From Polynucleobacter wuianus (GTDB lineage: Bacteria; Pseudomonadota; Gammaproteobacteria; Burkholderiales; Burkholderiaceae), in NCBI RefSeq assembly GCF_001659725.1, contig NZ_CP015922.1, positions 1,860,001 to 1,924,000 on the forward strand: a stretch of 64,000 bases of DNA, in the 5' to 3' direction. The notes beneath the pieces were generated by a model. It ran no database searches. It was not told the DNA's origin and saw only the letters and a program-made list of their open reading frames with translations. Of the stretch, positions 31,969 to 40,989 are shown one piece after another (the first letter of the stretch is position 1; each line of letters starts with the position of its first letter). A program made the translations under genes and the position numbers.

Positions 31969-32035
31969 GATTTCTTATTCAATCAAAATTAATGGAAACG
32001 AATTACTTAATATTTTATTGCTTACGTTTTATTGT

Positions 32036-32983
32036 TTAGTCCAAACGACCGCAGAGCAAATACTCCATCAAAGCCTTTTGCACATGCAAACGATTTTCTG
32101 CCTCTTCCCACACAATGCTTTGCGGACCATCAATTACACCCGCAGAAACTTCTTCTCCACGGTGAGCTGGCAAGCAATGCATAAATAGAGCGTCGGGCTT
32201 TGCCTCTGCCATTAACTCTTCATCCACCATCCAATCTTGGAAGGCATGCATCCGTGAGCTGTTCTCGGCCTCATAGCCCATGCTGGTCCATACGTCAGTA
32301 GTCACCAAGTCAGCACCTTTGCATGCATCCTTAGGATCAGCACAAACGGTTAAGTGTTTTGCCCAATTCTTAGTCAAACGCGCAGGATCCAACTGGTAGC
32401 TCTCAGGCGCAGAAAAACGTAACTGGAAGTCCAAGCATTCAGCCGCCTGTATCCAGGTATAGGCCATATTGTTAGCGTCACCTACCCAGGCAACTGTTTT
32501 GCCTTGAATCGGACCGCGTGCTTCAACGTACGTAAAGATATCGGCCAAAACTTGGCAAGGGTGATATTCGTTGGTTAAGCCGTTGATAACGGGCACACGA
32601 GAGTTTGCAGCAAAACGCTCGATGATCTCCTGACCGAATGTACGGATCATGATGATGTCAGTCATCCTTGAGATGACCTGTGCGGCGTCCTCTACAGGCT
32701 CGCCACGACCCAACTGAGTGTCACGAGTGTTTAGGTATACAGCATGACCACCAAGCTGATGGATGCCCGCCTCGAAAGAAAGGCGAGTACGTGTGGAGTG
32801 CTTTTCAAAAATCATTGCCAAGGTACGGTCATGCAAAGGATGCCAAGTGTCATAACTCTTGAATTTAGCCTTGAGCCATGCTGATCTTTTGAGCAGGTAG
32901 TCATACTCCTCGCGAGTGAGGTCGGCAAACTGCAGGTAGTGCTTTACCTGACCGGGCACTTGAGGCTTTGCCAGAGATGTCAT
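32036..32983 (-). CDS. argF: Ornithine carbamoyltransferase
   Basis: Anabolic OTCase of 315 residues making citrulline. The carbamoyl-phosphate site FEKHSTRTRLSFE (STRTR), the ornithine-side HPCQVLAD and the FMHCLPAHRGEE loop are all present. The frame is open 24 codons further upstream with two other Met codons (33055, 33016). I choose 32983 because family proteins begin about 15 residues before KHYLQFADLT. No strong ribosome binding site decides it. Confidence 0.95.
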   Translation of the reverse strand: MTSLAKPQVPGQVKHYLQFADLTREEYDYLLKRSAWLKAKFKSYDTWHPLHDRTLAMIFEKHSTRTRLSFEAGIHQLGGHAVYLNTRDTQLGRGEPVEDAAQVISRMTDIIMIRTFGQEIIERFAANSRVPVINGLTNEYHPCQVLADIFTYVEARGPIQGKTVAWVGDANNMAYTWIQAAECLDFQLRFSAPESYQLDPARLTKNWAKHLTVCADPKDACKGADLVTTDVWTSMGYEAENSSRMHAFQDWMVDEELMAEAKPDALFMHCLPAHRGEEVSAGVIDGPQSIVWEEAENRLHVQKALMEYLLCGRLD

Positions 32984-33135
32984 AGTTGAGCTTTCTACTA
33001 AAGTTTTGGCTTGCATTTTTTTCTTAAAACTTTCAACTGCACGAAAATAGAACATAAAGCCATCTTACGGCCACCTCACGCTGTTAAGCTAGAGGGCTTA
33101 GCAATACTGATTCTTACAAACTTCTTTACGCCAAC

Positions 33136-33450
33136 TTGAACCACAAAAAGCTTTTCATTCAAGGCATTACCACTACTGGCAAACCATTTCGGCCCAGCGA
33201 TTGGGCGGAGCGTCTTTGCGGGGTGATGGCTACTTTTCGCCCTCCAGGAGATTCTGGAGACCCTCGCTTCACTTATTCGCCCTATGTCAGACCAGTGCTT
33301 ATTGCAAAAGTGAAATGCGTTGTTATCGATACCAGACTAGGTGACCTCGATCCAAGAGCGCTCGACTTTGTCATGAACTTTGCCAAAGACAACAGCCTAC
33401 CGATTGAAGAGGCCTGTGAGTTTGAACCCAAACCCCAAACCCAGCCCTAA
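33136..33450 (+). CDS. DUF3579 family protein
   Basis: Protein of 104 residues typical of betaproteobacteria. FIQGITTTGKPFRPSDWAERLCGVMATF and YSPYVRPVLIAKVKCVVIDTRLGDLDPRALDFVMNFAKDNSLPIEEACE match DUF3579, whose function is unknown. The start is TTG with no evident Shine-Dalgarno, so a few residues may be wrong at the N-terminus. It is transcribed divergently from argF and ends 75 bases before the convergent rpsT. Confidence 0.8.
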   Translation: MNHKKLFIQGITTTGKPFRPSDWAERLCGVMATFRPPGDSGDPRFTYSPYVRPVLIAKVKCVVIDTRLGDLDPRALDFVMNFAKDNSLPIEEACEFEPKPQTQP

Positions 33451-33451
33451 A

Positions 33452-33480
33452 AACAAAAACCCGCTCTGATAAGGAGCGGG
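33452..33480 (-). terminator. Terminator of rpsT
   Basis: CCCGCTC (33460-33466) and GAGCGGG (33474-33480) form a 7-bp GC-rich stem; on the minus strand it is followed by TTTTTGTTT. A second hairpin without a U-run (GGTCGAA/TTCGACC, 33485-33504) lies between it and rpsT. Confidence 0.88.
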
Positions 33481-33524
33481 CTTAGGTCGAAACTTGCTTC
33501 GACCAGCCTAAAACTTTTACTAAA

Positions 33525-33791
33525 TTACGCTGCCATCGCCTTGATAGCTGCAGACAAACGTGACTTTTGACGTGCTGCAGTATTTTTGTGAGCGATCTTT
33601 TTATCAGCAATCTTGTCGATTGTTGCTTGAGTTGCAGCGAATACTTTCGCTGCGGCAGCCTTGTCACCAGTGTCGATTGCTTTACGAACTGCCTTAATGG
33701 AAGTACGTAGTTTTGAACGCAAGCTGGAGTTATGCTCGTTCTGTTTTACTGCCTGGCGTGCGCGCTTGCGCGCTTGTGCTGTATTGGCCAT
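33525..33791 (-). CDS. rpsT: 30S ribosomal protein S20
   Basis: Ribosomal protein of 88 residues: MANTAQARKRARQAVKQNEHN, SLRSKLRTSIKAVRKAI and HKNTAARQKSRLSAAIKAM are the conserved S20 blocks. It binds the 5' domain of 16S rRNA. It is monocistronic with its own terminator, and divergent from murJ across a 151-base gap that must hold the promoters of both. I could not assign them with confidence. Confidence 0.97.
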   Translation of the reverse strand: MANTAQARKRARQAVKQNEHNSSLRSKLRTSIKAVRKAIDTGDKAAAAKVFAATQATIDKIADKKIAHKNTAARQKSRLSAAIKAMAA

Positions 33792-33942
33792 CTTTAAACC
33801 TTGCCTCTATAAATTGCAAAATGCGATTAGTTAAAAATCTCGCGGACCTGCCAGATTCATAAGCAAGCTCGCCAAAACCCAAGATTTTACCTTAAAGGGG
33901 CAAAAAAGCCCAGTCCACCCATAAATAGGTGAAAATCGGCTC

Positions 33943-35496
33943 ATGAATCTGCTTTCTGCCGCCGCTAAGGTTAGCTCCCTGACCATGCTGTCCCGTATTA
34001 CGGGATTGCTCCGAGAGACCCTGATTGCCCGTAGTTTCGGGGCTTCTGAGTGGACGGATGCCTTTAATGTGGCTTTTAGACTACCCAATCTGCTCCGCCG
34101 GCTATTTGCGGAAGGGGCGTTTTCTCAGGCTTTTGTGCCCATTTTGGGTGAAATTTCCACAAATGAAGACCAAAACAAGGCCAAGGTCCTCATAAATGCG
34201 GTTGCCACGCTCTTATTTTGGGCCCTGCTGCTCACGGTACTGCTTGGGGTAATCGGCGCGCCATTGCTCATTTTGGTCATTGCTACAGGCTTTAGCGGTG
34301 GCCCGGCATATGAGGCTAGTGTTGTGATGACCCGAATCATGTTCCCCTATATCGGACTGATTTCGATGGTTTCCCTCTCCGCGGGGATTCTGAATACCTA
34401 TCACCGCTTTGCCATTCCAGCTTTCACACCCGTATTACTGAACCTCGCTTTAATTGGCAGCGCCATCTTTTTAGCGCCACATTTAGAGCAGCCAATTTAT
34501 GCGCTGAGCATTGGTGTTTTCTTAGGTGGTGTACTGCAATTAATCATTCAAGTTCCAGCACTTTCTCGTCTAGGTCTTTTGCCGCGCATTGGTTTACTGC
34601 CTAGAGCGATCAAAGCCGCAATCAACAATCCTGATGCGAGACGTGTCATGAAGCTGATGGGGCCTGCAGTTTTTGCGGTATCTGTCGCGCAAATCTCTTT
34701 AATCATCAATACCAATATTGCATCACGCCTTCAGGCAGGAAGCGTCTCTTGGCTCTCGTATGCAGATCGCTTAATGGAATTTCCAACAGCACTGCTTGGT
34801 GTTGCACTAGGCACTGTGCTTCTGCCAAGCTTGAGCAAAGCCAACGCTAAAAATGATTTAGTGCACGCCGGTGAATTACTGATTTGGGGATTACAGCTCA
34901 CCTTTTTGCTCGCAGCGCCGTCTGCCATTGCGCTCTTTGTTTTTGGCGAGCCCTTGGCGGCAGTGCTGTATCACTATGGAAAATTTAATGCGCTCGATGT
35001 CTTAATGACACAACGTGCTTTAGCGGCCTACGGAGTAGGTCTAATTGGATTAATCCTAGTCAAGATTTTGGCGCCCGGTTTTTATTCACGCCAAGATATT
35101 CGCACCCCAGTCAAAATTGGCTTGTTCGTTCTGGTTGCCACGCAATTGGCTAACCTAATCTTTGTACCCTGGCTTGGACATGCCGGCCTAGCCTTATCTG
35201 TTGGTACTGGCGCCTGTCTTAACGCAGCTCTACTCTGGGTTGGCCTACACAAGCGGGGAGCACTTCCAAGTGCAGCCTGGGCAAAGTATTTGGGACAGCT
35301 CTTTTTAGCTTTAATTCCGTTCGCGGGCGTGCTGTTTTATGCAGCAAATGCACATAACTGGATTGCCCTTCAGGCCAAACCTTGGACCCGCATAGGTTTA
35401 TTGGCTCTCTGGCTGACGGTGGCAGCCCTGATTTACTTTAGCGCCCTAGCCTTAGTCGGAATTCGCTGGCAAAAATTCTTGCGTCATGCAAAATAG
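33943..35496 (+). CDS. murJ: Lipid II flippase MurJ
   Basis: Inner-membrane flippase of 517 residues with about fourteen hydrophobic segments, MOP/MviN family. The N-terminus LSRITGLLRETLIARSFGASEWTDAFNVAFRLPNLLRRLFAEGAFSQAFVP is highly conserved and contains the arginines that line the lipid II cavity. It moves lipid II across the inner membrane for peptidoglycan synthesis. The next gene begins 5 bases after its stop. Confidence 0.96.
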   Translation: MNLLSAAAKVSSLTMLSRITGLLRETLIARSFGASEWTDAFNVAFRLPNLLRRLFAEGAFSQAFVPILGEISTNEDQNKAKVLINAVATLLFWALLLTVLLGVIGAPLLILVIATGFSGGPAYEASVVMTRIMFPYIGLISMVSLSAGILNTYHRFAIPAFTPVLLNLALIGSAIFLAPHLEQPIYALSIGVFLGGVLQLIIQVPALSRLGLLPRIGLLPRAIKAAINNPDARRVMKLMGPAVFAVSVAQISLIINTNIASRLQAGSVSWLSYADRLMEFPTALLGVALGTVLLPSLSKANAKNDLVHAGELLIWGLQLTFLLAAPSAIALFVFGEPLAAVLYHYGKFNALDVLMTQRALAAYGVGLIGLILVKILAPGFYSRQDIRTPVKIGLFVLVATQLANLIFVPWLGHAGLALSVGTGACLNAALLWVGLHKRGALPSAAWAKYLGQLFLALIPFAGVLFYAANAHNWIALQAKPWTRIGLLALWLTVAALIYFSALALVGIRWQKFLRHAK

Positions 35497-35501
35497 GATG
35501 T

Positions 35502-36344
35502 ATGCCAACACAACAACTCGACTATTTCACTTCATTAGTTACTGAAGACGATCACTTCCCATTAACGGAAGCAGCAATCGCTGTAGCACAACATGCGTAT
35601 CCGGATTTGAATGTACAAGGCGTTCTCGATCATCTTGATGAGTTAGGCAATAAATTAAAGGCGCGCATTACACCAGACACTTCCCCGATTCAGCGCTTAC
35701 AAATTCTGAAGCACTTCTTTTATACCGAGCTTGGCTTTGGTCCAAACCCGAATGATTTCTATGCTCCAGAAAATTCTTATCTACATTATGTGCTTGAGAA
35801 CCGCAGAGGCATTCCAATCTCGTTAGCAATTCTGATGATGGAATTGGGTCAACAAATTGGCTTGAAGATTCGCGGCGTCTCATTTCCAAATCACTTCATG
35901 ATGCGTATTTCATTGCAACAAGGTGAAGTCATCATGGATCCATTGACTGGTGATTCGCTATCTAAAAATCAGCTACAAGAAATGCTTGATCCTTATCTTG
36001 ATGCCAAAGGCTACCGGGGGGAGCTAAGCCTACCCCTGAACGTCTTCCTGCGGGCCTCGAGCCCAAGAGAGATCTTGTCGCGCTTCTTGAGAAACCTCAA
36101 GATGATCTACTCAGAGCATGAGCGCTGGGAGCGCCTGCTAGGCATTCAAGAGCGCTTGGTAATTTTATTGCCGGACTCTATTGAGGAGATCAGAGATCGT
36201 GGTTTGATCTTTGCGCAACTTGAGTATTTGCGCCCCGCCTTAGCGGATATGCATCGCTATCTCAGCGAATCCCCAGAAGCAGAGGACGCTGGCGATATTC
36301 GTGAACATATCGCCACTTTAGAAAGCCAAACCAAACTGCATTAG
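35502..36344 (+). CDS. SirB1 family protein (transglutaminase-like plus TPR-like region)
   Basis: Protein of 280 residues. The N-terminal transglutaminase-like domain has ILKHFFYTELGFGPNPNDFYAPENSYLHYVLENRRGIPISLAILMMELGQQIGLKIRGVSFPNHFM, the SirB1 core. The C-terminal helices (LVILLPDSIEEIRDRGLIFAQLEYLRPALADMHRYL) resemble tetratricopeptide repeats. The catalytic Cys of true transglutaminases is replaced in SirB1 proteins by ISL, so it is probably non-enzymatic. Function is unknown. It is likely cotranscribed with murJ. Confidence 0.82.
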   Translation: MPTQQLDYFTSLVTEDDHFPLTEAAIAVAQHAYPDLNVQGVLDHLDELGNKLKARITPDTSPIQRLQILKHFFYTELGFGPNPNDFYAPENSYLHYVLENRRGIPISLAILMMELGQQIGLKIRGVSFPNHFMMRISLQQGEVIMDPLTGDSLSKNQLQEMLDPYLDAKGYRGELSLPLNVFLRASSPREILSRFLRNLKMIYSEHERWERLLGIQERLVILLPDSIEEIRDRGLIFAQLEYLRPALADMHRYLSESPEAEDAGDIREHIATLESQTKLH

Positions 36345-36365
36345 TCTGGTCTGGCTGAGGTTGAT

Positions 36366-37013
36366 TTAGTTTTTCTTGCGCTGGAAAATTTTGTAGAGTG
36401 CAGCAAGCACTACTGGCACAGCTGCTGCACCAATACCTACGAGCACGATCACATTTAAGTTCTGGCGAATGATTGGAATATTGCCAAAGAAATATCCAGC
36501 GATCACCAAGCCAAAAACCCAAAGCACAGCGCCAGTAATATTAAATAACTGAAAGCGCGAGAAGTTCATCTCTGATACGCCTGCAATAAAAGGAGCAAAA
36601 GTTCTGATGATGGGCAGAAAGCGAGCCACGATGATGGTCTTACCGCCATGCTTTTCATAAAAAGCGTGCGTCTTAAGTAAAGCACCTTGATCTATCCAAC
36701 GGGATTGACTACTAAACACTTTCTTACCAATCCATCTACCTATGAAATAGTTTACTGTGTTGCCGGCTACTGCAGCAATCAATAAACCAATACACAAGGT
36801 CCAAAGATTGAAATGTTCAGTTGCGCAATACGCGCCCGCAATAAACAAAAGAGAGTCGCCCGGCAAGAAGGGCGCAACAACCAAACCCGTCTCTGCAAAC
36901 ACAATTGCAAAAAGCAAACCATATGCCCAAGGGCCATATTGTGAGATCACAATATCTAAATGGCGATCAATATGAAGCAATAAATCGCTTAGTTGCAACA
37001 GGGTATCAATCAA
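36366..37013 (-). CDS. DedA family inner-membrane protein
   Basis: Protein of about 215 residues with the SNARE-associated/VTT domain. FAETGLVVAPFLPGDSLLFIAGA contains the conserved re-entrant Glu and Gly-Asp, and FGRWIGKK/KHGGKTIIVARFLPIIRTFAPFIAGV carries the essential arginines. DedA proteins support lipid carrier recycling and proton-motive-force homeostasis. The frame extends to an ATG at 37088 that would overlap miaA. I choose the TTG at 37013, which has GGAGAG six bases upstream and matches the family N-terminus. Confidence 0.85.
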   Translation of the reverse strand: MIDTLLQLSDLLLHIDRHLDIVISQYGPWAYGLLFAIVFAETGLVVAPFLPGDSLLFIAGAYCATEHFNLWTLCIGLLIAAVAGNTVNYFIGRWIGKKVFSSQSRWIDQGALLKTHAFYEKHGGKTIIVARFLPIIRTFAPFIAGVSEMNFSRFQLFNITGAVLWVFGLVIAGYFFGNIPIIRQNLNVIVLVGIGAAAVPVVLAALYKIFQRKKN

Positions 37014-37033
37014 CTTGCTCTCCAAAGATAGGT

Positions 37034-37063
37034 TTGATGCGGATATTAACAGGCTCTTATAAT
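37034..37063 (+). promoter_or_regulatory. Candidate sigma-70 promoter of miaA
   Basis: TTGATG (37034-37039) and a perfect TATAAT (37058-37063) are 18 bases apart. Transcription would start near 37070, so the ATG at 37069 would be at or before the first transcribed base, favouring 37096 as the miaA start. Confidence 0.6.
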
Positions 37064-37095
37064 GAAGCATGCAAACTGAACCCCACATTCAGCCT

Positions 37096-38073
37096 ATGCA
37101 GTCACTAGAAGCAAATCCCATTCTTTGTATTGTGGGTCCTACTGGTGCAGGCAAAACCCATCTCGCCATGTCTTTGGCTGAGTATGCCAAATCGATCGAT
37201 CTCACAATTGAATTAATTAGTATGGACTCCGCCTTGGTCTATCGCGGCCTAGATATTGGGAGCGCCAAACCGACTAAAGCAGAACAAGCTGCAGTCATTC
37301 ATCACCTAATTGATATTCTTGAACCGACTGAGGTGTATTCAGCAGCGCGTTTTGCCAAAGATGCGAAGAGGTTGTGCAAAGAAATTCGGGGTCGCGGAAA
37401 TATTCCAGTCGTGGTTGGTGGAACCATGTTGTATTGGAGAGCTTGGGCGCATGGCCTTTCTTCATTACCAACCGCTAACCCCGAAATACGTGCCCGCCTT
37501 GATGAAGAAGGTAAAACGCTAGGTTGGCCTGCGATGCACGCTAAGCTCGCAGAAGTAGATCCAGAAACGGCAGCACGCTTAAAGCCCAATGATTCTCAAC
37601 GAGTTCAACGCGCGCTTGAAGTCTTTGAAATCAGTGGCAAACCTATGTCCACATTACTCGCAGACTCGCCTAGTGAGGATGGTAGAGGAGGCTCCGCTAT
37701 TCCAGATTGGATTAAGTTAGTGTCGCTTGAACCTAGTGACCGTAAACGTTTACATCAAAACCTAGAAAAACGATTCGATAAAATGCTACTAGCAGGCTTT
37801 TTGGATGAAGTGAAAATACTCCGTACTAATTCTGAGTTACATGCAAATCTGCCAGCGATACGTTCAGTTGGCTATCGCCAGGCTTGGGAATATCTCAACG
37901 GTGAAATTGATGCCGAACAAATGCGCTACAAAGCTTTAGCCGCCACTAGACAACTTGGAAAGCGCCAACTCACCTGGCTAAGAGCAATCGCAGGACGAAA
38001 TACTTTTGACCCCTTCAACTCAGAAGAGCTGAAGGTAGCCTTAGATTACTGCAAGAAAAACCTAAAGAAATAA
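37096..38073 (+). CDS. miaA: tRNA dimethylallyltransferase
   Basis: Enzyme of about 325 residues adding a dimethylallyl group to A37 of tRNAs reading UNN codons. The P-loop CIVGPTGAGKTHLAMSLAE, the MDSALVYRGLDIGSAKPT substrate loop, VVGGTMLYWRAW and the C-terminal AATRQLGKRQLTWLR are all present. An upstream ATG at 37069 adds nine residues but sits at the predicted transcription start. No Shine-Dalgarno is evident at 37096. Convergent with purM 16 bases away. Confidence 0.95.
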   Translation: MQSLEANPILCIVGPTGAGKTHLAMSLAEYAKSIDLTIELISMDSALVYRGLDIGSAKPTKAEQAAVIHHLIDILEPTEVYSAARFAKDAKRLCKEIRGRGNIPVVVGGTMLYWRAWAHGLSSLPTANPEIRARLDEEGKTLGWPAMHAKLAEVDPETAARLKPNDSQRVQRALEVFEISGKPMSTLLADSPSEDGRGGSAIPDWIKLVSLEPSDRKRLHQNLEKRFDKMLLAGFLDEVKILRTNSELHANLPAIRSVGYRQAWEYLNGEIDAEQMRYKALAATRQLGKRQLTWLRAIAGRNTFDPFNSEELKVALDYCKKNLKK

Positions 38074-38089
38074 GCGGGTAGTGATCGTC

Positions 38090-39142
38090 TTAGATAACAA
38101 TTGTTTGTGGCGCATCTTTTGGACGCTCAAGCACTTCGCCAACAGTCCATGCTTTCAGGCCTTGGGCAGTTAGTGATTTGATTGCAATATCTGCTTGGCT
38201 TGGAGCAACAATCACCACCATACCAATACCGCAGTTAAATACCCGTACCATCTCAGCGTCTGCAACGCCACCCTTCATCTGCAACCAACGAAAGAGTTCG
38301 GGCATTTGCCAGCTACTGCGATGTAAAACTGCTTGAGTATTTTCTGGTAATACACGTGGCACGTTATCCACCAAGCCACCACCAGTAATGTGCGCCATAC
38401 CTTTAACATCAATCTCAGAGATCAATTTGAGTAGCGGCTTTACATAAATCTCTGTCGGCGCCATCACAACATCACCCAATGAACGACCGCCTAGATCATC
38501 GGTAGGTTTTGCGCCAGCACGCTCAATAATTTTGCGCACCAAAGAGTAACCATTGGAGTGAGCTCCGCTTGAACCAATTGCTAAGACCACATCACCCGGA
38601 ACAATAGTGTTGCCAGTAATAATTTTAGATTTCTCAACTGCGCCTACTGCAAAACCAGCTAAGTCATATTCACCTGGGGGATACATACCCGGCATTTCCG
38701 CTGTCTCACCACCAATGAGCGCACAACCAGATAATTCGCAGCCTTTAGCAATACCACCAACAACAGTCGCAGCAGTATCTACAGTCAACTTGCCGCAAGC
38801 AAAATAATCCAAGAAGAAGAGTGGCTCGGCACCTTGAACCAAAATATCGTTCACGCTCATGGCGACCAAGTCTTGCCCGATCGTATCGTGGCGATTCCAC
38901 TCAAAGGCCAAACGTAGTTTTGTGCCAACACCGTCGGTACCGGAAACCAAAACTGGTTCTTTGTAGCGCTTAGGAACCTCAAAAAGGGCGCCAAAGCCAC
39001 CGATTCCGGCCAATACACCCTCTCGCATGGTCTTTTTAGCTAAGGGCTTGATACGGTCAACCAAGTCATCCCCAGCGTCAATATCAACGCCAGCATCACG
39101 GTAGGAAAGGCCTTTTGAGGAAGAATTTGTAGGTGAAGTCAT
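38090..39142 (-). CDS. purM: Phosphoribosylformylglycinamidine cyclo-ligase
   Basis: AIR synthetase of 350 residues, fifth step of purine synthesis. LSYRDAGVDIDAGDDLVDRIK is the standard N-terminus; LVSGTDGVGTKLRLAFEW, IGGETAEMPGMY and HITGGGLVDNVPRVLP are family motifs involved in ATP and FGAM binding. It appears monocistronic, divergent from the AI-2E-type permease. purN of the same pathway is at 14.7 kb. Confidence 0.97.
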   Translation of the reverse strand: MTSPTNSSSKGLSYRDAGVDIDAGDDLVDRIKPLAKKTMREGVLAGIGGFGALFEVPKRYKEPVLVSGTDGVGTKLRLAFEWNRHDTIGQDLVAMSVNDILVQGAEPLFFLDYFACGKLTVDTAATVVGGIAKGCELSGCALIGGETAEMPGMYPPGEYDLAGFAVGAVEKSKIITGNTIVPGDVVLAIGSSGAHSNGYSLVRKIIERAGAKPTDDLGGRSLGDVVMAPTEIYVKPLLKLISEIDVKGMAHITGGGLVDNVPRVLPENTQAVLHRSSWQMPELFRWLQMKGGVADAEMVRVFNCGIGMVVIVAPSQADIAIKSLTAQGLKAWTVGEVLERPKDAPQTIVI

Positions 39143-39214
39143 ATCTGAGCTGGAATATTAGTAAAAAATGCTACTGGGTCAGTAGAATCATTGAATTCTA
39201 GAGGATTACTCGTC

Positions 39215-40204
39215 ATGGCTGAAATTTTTACCCCTTTTCTGGCTGCATTCATTTTGGCTTACATCCTAAGGCCTTCTTTTCAATGGCTTGAAGGACGTCG
39301 ATTGCCAGCAGCAGTTGCAGCAGGTCTGACTGTTATCTTTGGCCTAGGGGTGGTGATTGCGATTTTGAGCCTCTTTATTGGTCTCTTGAAAACCGAGATC
39401 CCGCTAGTTAAGGCGCAATTGCCAGAATGGATTGCAAATACCCAAGCTTGGCTTGGGCCTAAATTAGCTGAACTGCATTTCAGCGTCGATTGGGGCACTT
39501 TAAAAACAACTATCTCACAAAAAATTTCTGATCATATTAGCGATAACGCTGACACTCTTATGGGCTCCACGATCGAGACCGTACTCATGTCTGGCAGCTC
39601 GGTCATCGCAGGATTTATTAATTCTATTTTGATCGTGTTTGTGATGTTTTATCTACTTATCGACTGGGATCATTTTTTTGGGCTAATCAAAAAAATTGTT
39701 CCAGTGCGCGCGCAAGAGACGGTGCATCACTTAGCAATGCATACAGATGGCCTACTCTCGCAATATCTCAACGGCATGATCATTGTAATTTCCATCATGT
39801 CGGTTTTTTATAGCGTTGGTCTTAGCATCATTGGCATTAAAGGCGCTATTGCATTGGGCATTTTTACTGCGCTCATGATTGTGATTCCTTACATTGGCAT
39901 CACACTGGGCTTTAGCCTTGCAATCATTTCGGCGCTTCTACAGTTTGGTCCGCAACGAGAACTCGTTGGTGTTCTCGCACTCTACGGGCTTGGCCAGTTT
40001 CTAGAAGGCTTCGTCCTTACACCACGCCTCGTCGGTGAGCGCATTGGCTTACATCCGGTAGCCGTCCTGTTTGCTTTGCTTCTCTTTGGAAAACTCTTTG
40101 GATTCTTTGGAGTTTTATTAGCCTTACCAATTAGCGCAGTAAGTTTGGTACTAGTGCAATACCTCTGGTCTGTTTATACGCAAAGCTCTTGGTATCAAAA
40201 ATAA
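39215..40204 (+). CDS. AI-2E family transporter (PerM-like permease)
   Basis: Membrane protein of about 329 residues with some seven to eight hydrophobic segments. FLAAFILAYILRPSFQWLEGRRLP is the first family helix and loop, and ILAL-type helices near the C-terminus (PVAVLFALLLFGKLFGFFGVLLALPISAV) are diagnostic. Substrate is unknown; despite the name most members are not autoinducer exporters. The N-terminus seems slightly short. The frame also opens at a TTG at 39191; I prefer the ATG at 39215, which has AGAGGA upstream. hda follows 10 bases later. Confidence 0.82.
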   Translation: MAEIFTPFLAAFILAYILRPSFQWLEGRRLPAAVAAGLTVIFGLGVVIAILSLFIGLLKTEIPLVKAQLPEWIANTQAWLGPKLAELHFSVDWGTLKTTISQKISDHISDNADTLMGSTIETVLMSGSSVIAGFINSILIVFVMFYLLIDWDHFFGLIKKIVPVRAQETVHHLAMHTDGLLSQYLNGMIIVISIMSVFYSVGLSIIGIKGAIALGIFTALMIVIPYIGITLGFSLAIISALLQFGPQRELVGVLALYGLGQFLEGFVLTPRLVGERIGLHPVAVLFALLLFGKLFGFFGVLLALPISAVSLVLVQYLWSVYTQSSWYQK

Positions 40205-40214
40205 TTTCGTTTTA

Positions 40215-40970
40215 ATGAATACACCTTCGCTCCCAAGACAATTCGCTTTAGATATTAGTCACACACCCAAAGCCAGTCTCGAGAACTATTTACCCGGCAA
40301 AGATCGTGCCTTAGTTGAGACCCTGAAAATACTTTGCAACTCTTGGGAAAATAATTCCACAAAAGGATCTAGCAACCCTCTGAACCATCGTTGGATGTAT
40401 TGGTGGGGACCAGAGGGATCTGGTCGCTCGCATTTATTAGAAGCGGTGGCGCATGCTGCTGAACGCACTGGTCTTGATTGCTTTTCTTTAAATCCAAGTG
40501 AACCCGTTTCTTGGGTGCGACTTGAAGAAAAACTACTGGTTCTCGTCCAAAGTGAGGCCGCCTCAGTCATTACAGTGGATGATGTCGACCGCTTAGATGA
40601 TCGACTGATTGGTGCACTTTTTCGGATTCTGAATGAGGTCCAGGCTAGTAGAAATATTCACATCTTTATAGCTGGAAATGCTGCTCCAGCCAATCTCACA
40701 CTTCGGGAAGACCTACGGACCCGTCTGGGCTGGGGTCTCATCTTTCAAACCCAGCTTTTGGATGATGATGAGAAAATACAAGCCTTGGAGCAAGCAGCCA
40801 AGGCTCGAGGGCTGGTGCTATCGCCTGATGTATTGCCGTGGTTGTTAAACCGTTTTTACCGCGATATGCCCAATTTAATGGCCCTCATTGATGCTTTAGA
40901 TGCTTATTCATTAGAAACAAAACGTGCTGTAACCTTGCCCTTGGTGCGCGAGCTCTTGCAACCTAAATAA
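40215..40970 (+). CDS. hda: DnaA regulatory inactivator Hda
   Basis: DnaA-like AAA+ protein of 251 residues that, with the beta clamp, promotes hydrolysis of DnaA-ATP. Walker A reads GPEGSGRSHLLEAV, with Arg where most AAA+ proteins have Lys; this is usual for Hda. Walker B is VITVDDVDRLDD, and sensor/arginine-finger regions include LREDLRTRLGWGLIFQ. A near-N-terminal PRQFAL resembles the clamp-binding QL[S/P]L-type peptide. It has no DnaA DNA-binding domain. The HAD phosphatase gene follows. Confidence 0.9.
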   Translation: MNTPSLPRQFALDISHTPKASLENYLPGKDRALVETLKILCNSWENNSTKGSSNPLNHRWMYWWGPEGSGRSHLLEAVAHAAERTGLDCFSLNPSEPVSWVRLEEKLLVLVQSEAASVITVDDVDRLDDRLIGALFRILNEVQASRNIHIFIAGNAAPANLTLREDLRTRLGWGLIFQTQLLDDDEKIQALEQAAKARGLVLSPDVLPWLLNRFYRDMPNLMALIDALDAYSLETKRAVTLPLVRELLQPK

Positions 40971-40989
40971 TTTATTCAATACTCTATTT

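Noticed and set aside
40215..40970. Hda Walker A with Arg instead of Lys as a sign of a dead gene
   Set aside because: The Gly-Arg-Ser form is the normal state in Hda proteins.
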